Assembly (NCBI GenBank): GCA_002702575.1
Contig: PAAJ01000014.1
Location: 15,167 to 50,420 of the forward strand
DNA: 35,254 nt
Origin: Phycisphaerae bacterium
GTDB lineage: Bacteria > Planctomycetota > Phycisphaerae > Phycisphaerales > SM1A02
Direction: 5' to 3'
The first letter of the stretch is position 1, and each line of letters opens with the position of its first letter. The position numbers and the translations under genes were made by a program. Positions 1-8,016 of the stretch are shown in pieces. The notes under the pieces are model-generated. The model was not told the DNA's origin and searched no databases. It saw only the letters and a list, made by a program, of their open reading frames with translations.

Positions 1-362
1 CCGGCTGCCAGGCGACGGGTGAGCCGGGAAGCGTCAATGGCCCCGTCCTGGAGAAGCAGCATCGAACCCTGCTGGTTGGCGAGTCCACGCGAGTCCTGCT
101 CGTGAGCAACAAGACCACGGGGTTCGAGTGGTCGATCAACCAGGCGGCATCGACCGGGATGGACCGGGTGGCCATCACCGATACGGGCTACGCCGCCCCC
201 GAGCCATCCGATGGGATGGTTGGGGCACCCGGACGGCAGTGGTGGTTGATCAAGGGCATCCAGCCGGGGCAGGCTGTCATCCGACTGGTCTACCACCGCC
301 CTTGGGAAGAGGACACCCCACCGGCCCAACAGGCGGTCTTCACCATCGATGTCGGCCGTTAG
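1..362 (+). CDS. Chagasin-like (I42) cysteine protease inhibitor lipoprotein, 3' part
   Basis: The reading frame is open from the window edge (first full codon at 3) to TAG at 360-362, so the start lies upstream. The first two visible residues are Gly-Cys followed by Gln, which looks like the end of a lipobox; if so, the mature protein begins at the Cys encoded at 6-8 and is about 118 residues long. Three loop motifs of the chagasin/I42 inhibitor fold appear in order: NKTTGFEW (codons from 108), a Gly-rich GAPGRQWW stretch, and HRPWE near the C-terminus. In this family these loops insert into the active site of papain-like cysteine proteases. The family and lipobox readings are inference from motifs. 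The target protease is unknown and none is encoded nearby. It lies 85 bp before the pyruvate dehydrogenase operon. Confidence 0.72.
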   Translation, partial: GCQATGEPGSVNGPVLEKQHRTLLVGESTRVLLVSNKTTGFEWSINQAASTGMDRVAITDTGYAAPEPSDGMVGAPGRQWWLIKGIQPGQAVIRLVYHRPWEEDTPPAQQAVFTIDVGR

Positions 363-396
363 TCGGTCTGAGGCAGGATTCGGGGCCTGAAAAGCC

Positions 397-402
397 TATA
401 AT
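397..402 (+). promoter_or_regulatory. -10 box of the pyruvate dehydrogenase operon
   Basis: A perfect TATAAT lies in the 85-bp gap before pdhA. No TTGACA-like hexamer is found 16-18 bp upstream, so the promoter may need an activator. The predicted transcription start near 409 lies downstream of an in-frame ATG at 406, which favours translation from ATG 448. Confidence 0.5.
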
Positions 403-447
403 GGAATGCTACGAATCGACTTCCATGACCTTTCCAAGAACCTCTGC

Positions 448-1572
448 ATGTTGACGGACCAGACCACCGTGCCATCCTCTTCCACGCCATCCACCAAGGC
501 ACCTGCTCATGAGAAGGTCCCCCTTCCGGGGCCTGACGTTCTCAAGACGTGGCTGCGGGACATGAAACTCATCCGTGAGTTCGAGGTCCGCGCCATGCAG
601 GCCTATCAGAACAAGCTCGCCGGAGGCTTTCTGCACGTTTACAACGGGCAGGAAGCTGTCGCGGTTGGAACCATCGCTGCAATGCAGCACAACGATCCTG
701 TGATCACGGCCTACCGGGACCATGGTCACGCCCTTGCTCGAGGAATGGATCCCAAGATCGGAATGGCCGAGCTGTTCGGCCGTATCGATGGATGTGCCAA
801 GGGGAAGGGCGGTTCGATGCACTTCTTCGATGTGCCCAACCACATGTATGGCGGTCATGGAATCGTCGGGGCTCAGACCCCGGTCGGTGCCGGACTCGCC
901 TTTGCGACCATGTACGAGGATGAGGTCATCAACAACGGCAAGAACAGCCGGGTGACGCTCTGTTTCCTCGGAGACGGCGCTCTCAACCAGGGCGCCTTCC
1001 ATGAGGCCGCGAATCTGGCCAAGGTCCTGAATCTGCCGGTGATCTTCATCGTCGAGAACAACCGCTACGCCATGGGAACGGCCATCGAGCGATGCACTTC
1101 CGCTGCCGATTCACTGCTTCACAAGGCGGTCGCCTACGAGATGGATGCCGTCGAGATCAATGGCATGGACATCACCGAGACCTACCCCGCGATGAAAGCG
1201 CTCGTGGACGACATTCGGTCCAATCCTCGACCGGCCTTCGTCGACATGGATTGCTATCGATTCAAGGGGCATTCGGTTTCCGACCCTCGCAAGTATCGAA
1301 CGCACGAGGAAGAGCAGGAGAACGAAGCGAACTGTCCGATCGACAACCTCGCGAAATTCCTCCTCTCGAGCGGCGTCATGGAAGAAGCCGAGATCAAGGC
1401 GATGACGAAGGAAGTCCGCACGGAAATCCGGGCCGCAGTCAAGTGGGCCGAGGAGTCTCCGCCTCCAGCTATTGAAGAGCTCTATCACGACGTCTACGTG
1501 GAGAAGTGGGGCCCCTATACGGGAACCTCTCTGCCCAACTTCATGAAGGATCAGCCGGGAGGTCAGGCCTGA
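448..1572 (+). CDS. pdhA: Pyruvate dehydrogenase E1 component, alpha subunit
   Basis: This 374-residue protein is the alpha subunit of the heterotetrameric E1 enzyme, which decarboxylates pyruvate with thiamine diphosphate and reductively acetylates the lipoyl group of E2. The TPP-binding motif starts with GDG at residues 175-177 and ends with the Asn pair at 204-205. The phosphorylation-loop segment YRFKGHSVSDP is at 270-280. The first 30 residues are Ser/Thr/Pro-rich and variable. An in-frame ATG at 406 would add 14 residues, but it sits upstream of the predicted transcription start; the Shine-Dalgarno sequence before 448 is weak, so the start is not certain. The stop overlaps the pdhB start (TGATG), indicating translational coupling. 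Branched-chain 2-oxoacid or acetoin dehydrogenase E1 are the alternatives; the order E1a-E1b-E2 does not separate them fully. Confidence 0.9.
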   Translation: MLTDQTTVPSSSTPSTKAPAHEKVPLPGPDVLKTWLRDMKLIREFEVRAMQAYQNKLAGGFLHVYNGQEAVAVGTIAAMQHNDPVITAYRDHGHALARGMDPKIGMAELFGRIDGCAKGKGGSMHFFDVPNHMYGGHGIVGAQTPVGAGLAFATMYEDEVINNGKNSRVTLCFLGDGALNQGAFHEAANLAKVLNLPVIFIVENNRYAMGTAIERCTSAADSLLHKAVAYEMDAVEINGMDITETYPAMKALVDDIRSNPRPAFVDMDCYRFKGHSVSDPRKYRTHEEEQENEANCPIDNLAKFLLSSGVMEEAEIKAMTKEVRTEIRAAVKWAEESPPPAIEELYHDVYVEKWGPYTGTSLPNFMKDQPGGQA

Positions 1573-2555
1573 TGTCCAGGACGATTGAATTCAGGGATGC
1601 CCTTCGCGAAGCGATGTCGGGCGAAATGCGGGAAGACCCCCGTGTCTTCCTCATCGGTGAAGAAGTCGCCGAATATGACGGTGCCTACAAGGTCAGTCGC
1701 GGCATGCTCGATGAGTTCGGGCCACGCCGCATCATCGACACGCCCATTTCCGAGACCGGCTTCGCCGGACTTGGCATCGGTGCCGCCATGATGGGCCTTC
1801 GGCCAATCGTGGAATTCATGAGCTGGTCCTTCAGTCTCGTGGCGGCCGACCAGATTCTGAACAATGCTCCCAAGATGCTCTACATGAGTGGCGGCCAGCT
1901 GCAGTGTCCCATCGTCTTCCGTGGCAATGACGGCGCCGGTGGTCAGTTGGGTTCGACCCACTCCTGGTGCGTCGAATCGCTGTATGCAAACGTGCCTGGT
2001 CTGAAGATCGTGATTCCATCCGATCCCTACGATGCCAAGGGACTGCTGACCGAAGCCATCCGGGATCCCGATCCGGTCTTCTGTCTGGAATCCGAACGCA
2101 TGCTGTCCATGACCGGTGAAGTTCCGGAGGAATCCTATTCCCTGGAAATCGGCAAGGCGGTTGTCCGCAGGCCCGGTACGGACTGCACGGTCGTCAGCTT
2201 CGGCCGTCCTGTGCACTTCTGCATGGATGCTGCCGAGGAACTGGCCAAGGAGGGAATCGACTGCGAAGTCATCGACGGTCGTTCCATCAAGCCGCTGGAC
2301 ATCGATACGATCACGGCTTCGGTTCGCAAGACGAACTGCTGCGTCGTGGTGGATCAGTCCTGGTCGTTCTCGTCGGTCGGTTCCGAAGTCGCGGCGCAGA
2401 TCCATCAGTACTGTTTCGATGATCTCGACAATCATGTGCATCGAGTGCACAGTGACGACGTGCCCGCACCCTATGCACACAATCTCGAGGCAGAAATGCT
2501 TCCGAACGCCCGCAAGATCTGCGAGGCGGTTCGCAGTGTCACCTACAACGCCTGA
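1572..2555 (+). CDS. pdhB: Pyruvate dehydrogenase E1 component, beta subunit
   Basis: This 327-residue protein is the usual size for the beta chain of alpha2beta2 E1. It pairs with PdhA to complete the TPP site; the N-terminal pyrimidine-binding part contains GEEV at 29-32 and PISE at 58-61, and the C-terminal half is a transketolase C domain with DGRSIKPLD. The start at 1572 is supported by GGGAGG at 1557-1562 and by a one-base overlap with the pdhA stop. An upstream in-frame ATG at 1506 lies inside pdhA and would add residues with no family match, so I rejected it. It is followed by pdhC after 14 bp. Confidence 0.93.
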   Translation: MSRTIEFRDALREAMSGEMREDPRVFLIGEEVAEYDGAYKVSRGMLDEFGPRRIIDTPISETGFAGLGIGAAMMGLRPIVEFMSWSFSLVAADQILNNAPKMLYMSGGQLQCPIVFRGNDGAGGQLGSTHSWCVESLYANVPGLKIVIPSDPYDAKGLLTEAIRDPDPVFCLESERMLSMTGEVPEESYSLEIGKAVVRRPGTDCTVVSFGRPVHFCMDAAEELAKEGIDCEVIDGRSIKPLDIDTITASVRKTNCCVVVDQSWSFSSVGSEVAAQIHQYCFDDLDNHVHRVHSDDVPAPYAHNLEAEMLPNARKICEAVRSVTYNA

Positions 2556-2569
2556 GGAATTCGATCCAA

Positions 2570-3943
2570 ATGCCCATCGAGATCACCATGCCCCGGCTTT
2601 CGGACACGATGGAAAAAGGAACCATCATCAAGTGGCACATCGCCGAGGGTGATGAGGTGAGCTCGGGGGATGTTCTGGCCGATGTCGAGACCGACAAGGC
2701 CACCATGGAAATGCAGTCGTTCGATGACGGTACGGTCCAGAGCCTGCCTGTGGGTGAAGGCCAGGCAGTCGATGTCGGCACCGTCGTCGCCGTTCTTCTG
2801 GAAGAGGACGAGTCGCCAGAAGACGCCTCGTCCGGTACGCCCGCCCAACCAGCCGCAGCGACCCCGGTCGAGACGACGCCTGAACCAGCGGTCGCCGCAG
2901 CCGCACCATCTGCCGTGAGCAGTGGACGCGTCGAAGCCTCGACGCCCCGGTCTTCTTCAGGTCACCTTCGCATCTCACCTGTTGCGAGGCGATTGGCTGA
3001 GGATCACGGCATCGATCCGGCCTCCCTCGTGGGCTCAGGCCCTTCCGGTCGAATCGTCAAGCGTGACATTCTGGCTGCTGTGGGTACCGGCGCTGAAACA
3101 CAGTCGGCCGTTCCACCATCCGCCGCTCCGGCATCAGCACCCGTCGCCACTGCGGCGTCCGCTCCGCCGGCACCAGTCGTTCCGGCCGTTGCCGTACAGC
3201 CTGCCAGCACCGGGAGCCAGGACATCACCATTCCGGGGGCATTGCAGTCCCATCGTGAACCGCTGACTGGCATGCGGCAGACCATCGCGCAGCGCCTGGT
3301 CGAATCCAAGCAGTCCATTCCGCATTATCAGGTCAGCATGACCATGGATGTGGATCCACTGCTCGCACTCCGAAAGTCCCTGAACTCCCAGTTGGCAGGA
3401 ACGGGTTCCAAGATCAGTGTCAATGATCTGATCGTCCGAGCCTGTGGACTGGCGATGTATGCCAATCCTCTCATGAATGCTTCCTGGGCAGGTGATGCCA
3501 TCGAGTATCACGGTGATGTGAACATCGGTGTGGCCATTGCGCTGCCCGCTGAGAAGGGCGGGGGGCTCGTGGTCGCCACGATTCGCAATGTCGACCGCAA
3601 GAGCATCCGCATCATCTCCGCCGAGACCCGAGCATTGTCGGAGAAGGCACGCACCCGTGGACTCACCGTCGATGAGATGTCGGATTCCACGTTCACGATC
3701 TCGAACCTGGGCATGTACGGCATCACCGACTTCACGGCGATCATCAATCCACCCAACAGTGCCATCCTGGCCGTCGGCTCCGCCATCGAGAAGCCGGTTG
3801 TGCGAAATGGTGAACTGGCAGTCGGAAATGAAATGACCGTGACGCTCAGCAATGATCATCGAGTCGTGGACGGTGCGACTGCTGCCCAGTATCTCGTTTC
3901 CCTCAGGGAATACATCGAGAATCCGGCACAGATTCTCGTCTGA
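2570..3943 (+). CDS. pdhC: Dihydrolipoyl acetyltransferase (E2) of pyruvate dehydrogenase
   Basis: This 457-residue E2 core protein transfers the acetyl group from E1 to CoA. It has one N-terminal lipoyl domain (about 1-78) with the lipoylated Lys43 in ETDKATME, an Ala/Pro-rich linker, a peripheral-subunit-binding domain (about 134-170, starting RISPVARRLAEDHG), a second long Ala/Pro linker (about 175-215) and a C-terminal acyltransferase domain. The catalytic DHRVVDG is at 429-435. A GAGGA ribosome site overlaps the pdhB stop. No dihydrolipoamide dehydrogenase gene follows, so E3 must be encoded elsewhere. The gene ends 6 bp from a convergent permease gene, with no terminator hairpin between them. 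Confidence 0.93.
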   Translation: MPIEITMPRLSDTMEKGTIIKWHIAEGDEVSSGDVLADVETDKATMEMQSFDDGTVQSLPVGEGQAVDVGTVVAVLLEEDESPEDASSGTPAQPAAATPVETTPEPAVAAAAPSAVSSGRVEASTPRSSSGHLRISPVARRLAEDHGIDPASLVGSGPSGRIVKRDILAAVGTGAETQSAVPPSAAPASAPVATAASAPPAPVVPAVAVQPASTGSQDITIPGALQSHREPLTGMRQTIAQRLVESKQSIPHYQVSMTMDVDPLLALRKSLNSQLAGTGSKISVNDLIVRACGLAMYANPLMNASWAGDAIEYHGDVNIGVAIALPAEKGGGLVVATIRNVDRKSIRIISAETRALSEKARTRGLTVDEMSDSTFTISNLGMYGITDFTAIINPPNSAILAVGSAIEKPVVRNGELAVGNEMTVTLSNDHRVVDGATAAQYLVSLREYIENPAQILV

Positions 3944-3949
3944 TCGACA

Positions 3950-5800
3950 TCAAGTGGTTCCGGACAGCCGGCGCACGGTCATCATGAAGGTCCGTGTCAT
4001 CGTTCGATGCATGGCCCATGCGATTCCGATGTAGATGCCTCCCGAAACGGCGCCACCGATCACCAGCAGGATCTGGACGAGTCCGGGGGTGGTCGTTTCC
4101 CAACTTGATTCAAGCCATTCAATCGGTTCATTCATGAAGAGAACCAGATTGCCGGGGTTCATCGCGCCCAGGAAAACCCCCAGATAAGGGATGGATTGCG
4201 CGGCCGTCATGCCACAGGCCCCCAGCAGACCGATGATCGTCAGCAGGATCAAGACGGCTGCGACGATCGAACCGATCGTGCCCCTGGATCGAATCGACCA
4301 GTGCAGCCCGATCATGACACAGAAGGCGATGAAGGGGATGAACACGAACGCGAACGCCAGTCCGATGCCGGGATACATCAGCGGGACATCGATGGTCATG
4401 CCGTTGACGAGCTTGCGAGGCATGCTGATCGTGGTTCCAAAGCCATCAAGCATCACGTATCCGGCAATCAGCAGCATGCTGATGACCGGCAGCACAATCA
4501 TGGGTGCCAGGTAACGGATGATGCCCAGGAGCTTCCCGGTGAGATACGGCCCGGGTTGTATGGGCGTCGTCAGAATGAGATCGAGAAAGCCTTCTTCGCG
4601 TTCGCGACTGACCGCCGTTGCGCTGAGATTGATCGCCACAAGCACGATGATGATGATTTCGGCCATGATCAGACCGGTGAGGAGACCCCTGGTCATCCTC
4701 AGATCTCCGGGGCTGCCCAGCGATCCAGCATGAAGGCCGAGGATCACGATCAGGGCGATCAGTCCAAGGGCCAGGAATCCCCAGCGCGCGATGATGAGAC
4801 CGATGGTCCGTCTTTGATGGGATTCTCTCCAGGCGATCGGATTGTTGCTCACGACACGCGGGGGTCTCGAAGTCGCTGCAGCGGCGGACATCTTGAAGAT
4901 CTTCTGCAACCAGGTTCTGTTGCCGGATTGCAGACCAAGAACTCGAACGCGAAGTGTGGAGTAGATCACCAGGATGATGGAGGCGATCACGCAGAGCCAG
5001 ATGAAGGTGCTGACAGGCCGTCCCATCCACTGCTGAATGAACCACGGCTGGTCCCAGGTGCTCGGAACGATGTAGTTGCTTGGGTTGAGCAACGCTTCAA
5101 TGGCGAGAAACGGATTGATGGCCGTGAGCCACGTCGTCGACAATGCAGTCTGTCCACCCGTCGTGACAATCACGCTTCGAAGCACATTGTCGGTCACGAA
5201 GGTGGCCGCCAGATAGAGGACGATCGCGACATAGAAGACGAAAACCGCGCGTCTGCCTCCGGTTCGCGTGACGCTGAGCATCACGGCTACCGATGCGACG
5301 ATCAAAGCGGATGCAGCGGCGATGGCAAAGCTCTCGAAGATGCTGCTGCTGGGGACTCCACCGAACATCTGAAGAAGAATGAAGAGCGGAAGGCTGGAGA
5401 CCAGCAGGGCGAGCACGAAGAAGAGCCTTCCGAACAGGTTGCCCAACACGATCTGAAGTGAATTCAACGGTGTCGTCAGCATGATGTCCCAGGTCCTGGG
5501 ACTGGATTCGTTGGCAATGGCGCCCGCCATGAAGACAGGGGTCAGCAGGCAGATCAGAAAGATCTGGACATAGGCGGTGCCCTGGAAGATCGAGGCGCCA
5601 CTGGCTGCCAGGCCGCGCATCGAGAGGCTGGCCCCGCCGACGCTGAGCAGCAGAATGACGAGCGTCACCGAGATCATCAGGGCGAGATACCCGCCACGGA
5701 TGAGGAGATGTCTCCATCGCCGCGAGCCACCTGAGATCAGCCGCAGGCAGATGGGATTGGTGGGCAGAAGCCTCAGAAACCAATTGAGAAGGACTGGCAT
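3950..5800 (-). CDS. Fused two-unit ABC-2 type transporter permease
   Basis: This is a membrane protein of 616 residues with many hydrophobic segments. Two similar cytoplasmic-loop signatures are visible, RTWDIMLTTPLNS in the N-terminal half and EGFLDLILTTPIQP in the C-terminal half, each typical of the ABC-2 permease fold. The protein therefore looks like two permease units joined in one chain. The start at 5800 (MPVLLNWFLRLLP) has GGAG eight bases upstream; the longer open frame to 6079 adds about 93 residues of low-complexity, non-membrane sequence and is unlikely to be translated. No ATP-binding protein is encoded next to it, so its ATPase and substrate are unknown. It is a single minus-strand gene between two plus-strand blocks. 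Confidence 0.8.
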   Translation of the reverse strand: MPVLLNWFLRLLPTNPICLRLISGGSRRWRHLLIRGGYLALMISVTLVILLLSVGGASLSMRGLAASGASIFQGTAYVQIFLICLLTPVFMAGAIANESSPRTWDIMLTTPLNSLQIVLGNLFGRLFFVLALLVSSLPLFILLQMFGGVPSSSIFESFAIAAASALIVASVAVMLSVTRTGGRRAVFVFYVAIVLYLAATFVTDNVLRSVIVTTGGQTALSTTWLTAINPFLAIEALLNPSNYIVPSTWDQPWFIQQWMGRPVSTFIWLCVIASIILVIYSTLRVRVLGLQSGNRTWLQKIFKMSAAAATSRPPRVVSNNPIAWRESHQRRTIGLIIARWGFLALGLIALIVILGLHAGSLGSPGDLRMTRGLLTGLIMAEIIIIVLVAINLSATAVSREREEGFLDLILTTPIQPGPYLTGKLLGIIRYLAPMIVLPVISMLLIAGYVMLDGFGTTISMPRKLVNGMTIDVPLMYPGIGLAFAFVFIPFIAFCVMIGLHWSIRSRGTIGSIVAAVLILLTIIGLLGACGMTAAQSIPYLGVFLGAMNPGNLVLFMNEPIEWLESSWETTTPGLVQILLVIGGAVSGGIYIGIAWAMHRTMTRTFMMTVRRLSGTT

Positions 5801-5836
5801 CCAGGAAACTCCGGTTCTCAGCTCTCCAACATATCC

Positions 5837-5866
5837 TTGACACGGAAGGATGGCGGGCAGGATAAT
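5837..5866 (+). promoter_or_regulatory. Near-consensus sigma-70 promoter (TTGACA, 18 bp, GATAAT)
   Basis: TTGACA at 5837-5842 and GATAAT at 5861-5866 are separated by 18 bp. The predicted transcription start is near 5873. The next plus-strand gene (rny) starts at 6341, so the promoter drives either a leader of about 470 bases or a separate RNA. It lies just upstream of the divergent permease gene. Confidence 0.5.
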
Positions 5867-6340
5867 GAAATCCTCAATTTCGGGTGCCCGGTTGGCAGGA
5901 CGGACCTGCTCACAGCGGCCCCTTGTGTAATCGGTTCTCCCATCAGGGGTTGGGCCGTTCGGACCGGCCTCGGCCGGCGGTGAAACTGATCGGGCCCGGA
6001 GATCTCCGATGGCCCCAGTCACCGATAGATTCAGGTTGTTCCTTGATTGAATGGCGGCACGCTCGCCCTCACCACTCATCGAAATCCCGGTTCAGGGCAT
6101 TCCTGAACCTCAGCCCCCTGGGGGAAGACGGCACCGAGAACACATGAAGAACAGGCTTCGTCGTTTCGACGTCGGCCATTGATCGCAGCAGTTTCTGCTG
6201 CATCGTCTTTTCTTTCCGTGCCACTGGTCTCGCCCCGGGCGACCTGCTGTCCACCCTGGATCGCCGAACGGACAACTCAACGATATGGAGAGCCATCGGC
6301 CTTGGCGGTCTGTCTGGACAGATCGTCGCTTTCAGGCAGC
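5867..6340 (+). other. Structured non-coding region between the permease gene and rny
   Basis: No convincing gene is found in these 474 bases. Many short hairpins are visible: GCAGG/CCTGC around 5897-5911, the palindrome CGGAGATCTCCG near 5998-6009, an 8-bp stem GGTTCAGG/CCTGAACC at 6089-6109, and CCCCCTGGGGG at 6113-6123. The region follows a strong promoter and could hold a small RNA or a long rny leader. I looked for the conserved motifs of RNase P RNA, SRP RNA and tmRNA and did not see them. 6S RNA cannot be excluded by eye. Confidence 0.35.
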
Positions 6341-7951
6341 ATGGAGGTTCCAGTGGCACTTCTTTCCACTGTGACACTGTCAGCCATCTCCACGACCACG
6401 GTGATCGCCATTGGTGTGGCGTGCCTCGTGGTGGGCGCATTGGGTGGAGCGGTTCTCATTCGAATGATGGCGGGCGGAACGATTCGAACGGCTCGACGCG
6501 AGGCTGATGCACTCAAGCAGGCCGCCTCGACCGAAGCCGAGTCACTCAAGCACAAGGCTGAACTTGACGCTGAGCGTCATGTTCGTGAACGGCGTGAAGC
6601 CCTCGAAAAGGAACTTGGAGAGCTCCGCGAAGCCGTCAAGAAGGATCAGGATCGTCTTGAAAGACGAGAGGATGCTCTTGAGAAGAAAACGCAACAGGCC
6701 GACAAACGCATGTCCAAGCTGGATCGTCGCTCCAACGAGCAGGATCAGCGTGAATCATCGCAGGATGAGCGTGAGAAGGGGCTTGATGACCGAGAGCATG
6801 ACATCACGCGTCAGTTGTCCGAAGCGGCCTCGATGAGTATCGATGAGGCGAAGGGCATTCTTCTGGAGCGTGTCGAGGAGCAGAGCCGGCACGATGCTGC
6901 TGCGATGAGACGTGAGATCCTCGAGACCGCCGAGCAGTCTGCTCGAAGCGAAAGTCGTGAGATCACCTTGATGGCCATTCAGCGGTTTGCGGCGGAGCAC
7001 GTTGCGGATTCGACCGTCAAGGCAGTGAAGATTCCATCGGATGACCTCAAGGGCCGGGTCATCGGTCGGGAAGGTCGCAACATCAAGGCGCTCGAACGAG
7101 CCACCGGTGTGGATGTGATGGTGGATGACACGCCAGGTGTCATTGCCGTCTCCTGCTTTGATCCGATTCGTCGAGCCATTGCCGGCGAAGCCCTTCAGAA
7201 ACTGGTCACGGATGGCCGGGTCCATCCATCGAGGATTGAAGAAGTCGTGGCTTCCGTCCGCAAGGACATGTCTGAAAAGATCACGGCGATGGGCAACGAG
7301 TCCGCGCTGGAGGCCAATATCCGCAGTCTTCATCCCAAGATCATCGAGGCCATGGGCAAGCTGCACTTCAGGACCAGTTTCGGTCAGAACGTCCTGCGGC
7401 ACTCGATCGAAGTCGCCTTTCTCAGTCAGATCATTGCCGATCAGCTCGGTCTTGACGGGGAGCTGGCCAGGCGATGCGGATTCCTCCATGACATCGGCAA
7501 GGCGATGGATCATGAAATGGAAGGCGGTCATCCAGCCATCGGAATGGAGTTCGCCAAACGCTACGGCGAGAAGTCCGAAGCCGTGCTCAACGCCATCGGT
7601 GGTCACCACTCGGACATTCCTTCGACCACGCCCTACACGCCCATCGTCATGGCGGCGGATGCCGTCTCGGGTGCCAGACCGGGGGCCCGTCGAGAGTCCA
7701 TGGAAATGTACGTCCAGCGTCTGCAGCAGCTGGAGGACATCGCCAATGAGGACACTGCCGTTTCCGAAGCATTCGCGATCCAGGCAGGGCGTGAGGTTCG
7801 AGTCATCGTCAATTCAGACCGTGCCGATGATGATGACGCCTTCAGAATCGCCGAGAAGATCGCCAAACGCGTCGAGGAGGAGATGACCTTCCCCGGTGAA
7901 ATCAAGGTCACGGTCCTTCGTGAAACCCGTGCGGAAGCCACAGCACGCTGA
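6341..7951 (+). CDS. rny: Ribonuclease Y
   Basis: This 536-residue membrane-anchored endoribonuclease starts mRNA decay. In order it has an N-terminal membrane segment (about 20-42), a long charged coiled coil rich in Arg, Glu and Lys (about 45-210), a KH RNA-binding domain with GREG at 242-245, and a metal-dependent HD domain with the His-Asp pair at 383-384 (HDIGKAMDHE). Length and domain order match RNase Y of other bacteria. I chose ATG 6341 because it places the membrane segment close to the N-terminus. The open frame extends to 6179, but those extra 54 residues have no membrane or family features. The ribosome site (AGG at -9) is weak. Confidence 0.92.
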   Translation: MEVPVALLSTVTLSAISTTTVIAIGVACLVVGALGGAVLIRMMAGGTIRTARREADALKQAASTEAESLKHKAELDAERHVRERREALEKELGELREAVKKDQDRLERREDALEKKTQQADKRMSKLDRRSNEQDQRESSQDEREKGLDDREHDITRQLSEAASMSIDEAKGILLERVEEQSRHDAAAMRREILETAEQSARSESREITLMAIQRFAAEHVADSTVKAVKIPSDDLKGRVIGREGRNIKALERATGVDVMVDDTPGVIAVSCFDPIRRAIAGEALQKLVTDGRVHPSRIEEVVASVRKDMSEKITAMGNESALEANIRSLHPKIIEAMGKLHFRTSFGQNVLRHSIEVAFLSQIIADQLGLDGELARRCGFLHDIGKAMDHEMEGGHPAIGMEFAKRYGEKSEAVLNAIGGHHSDIPSTTPYTPIVMAADAVSGARPGARRESMEMYVQRLQQLEDIANEDTAVSEAFAIQAGREVRVIVNSDRADDDDAFRIAEKIAKRVEEEMTFPGEIKVTVLRETRAEATAR

Positions 7952-7973
7952 TCGCGGATCATCGGGCGAGGAG

Positions 7974-7982
7974 TGGTATCCT
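7974..7982 (+). promoter_or_regulatory. Extended -10 promoter of efp
   Basis: TGG-TATCCT matches an extended -10 element. It lies about 35 bp before the efp start, giving a predicted leader of roughly 28 bases. No clear -35 box is seen, as expected for this promoter class. Confidence 0.35.
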
Positions 7983-8016
7983 GTCAGCCCATCAAACTTT
8001 GCTGGAGACCCAAGCC

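Noticed and set aside
117-127. GGTTCGAGTGG, resembling a tRNA T-loop
   Set aside because: It lies inside the chagasin-like coding frame and no acceptor stem or anticodon arm can be formed around it.
1563-2480. A 305-codon minus-strand frame opposite pdhB
   Set aside because: pdhB has a strong ribosome site and full E1 beta motifs; the antisense product has none.
4196-5461. A 421-codon plus-strand frame opposite the permease gene
   Set aside because: The product is an odd mix of Asp, His, Arg and Gln with no hydrophobic core, as expected for the antisense of a membrane protein.
6179-6340. N-terminal extension of rny in the same frame
   Set aside because: It adds 54 residues with no family match and moves the membrane segment away from the N-terminus.
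5867-6340. RNase P RNA, SRP RNA or tmRNA in the gap before rny
   Set aside because: I do not see the conserved sequence blocks of these RNAs. 6S RNA remains open and is kept as a finding.
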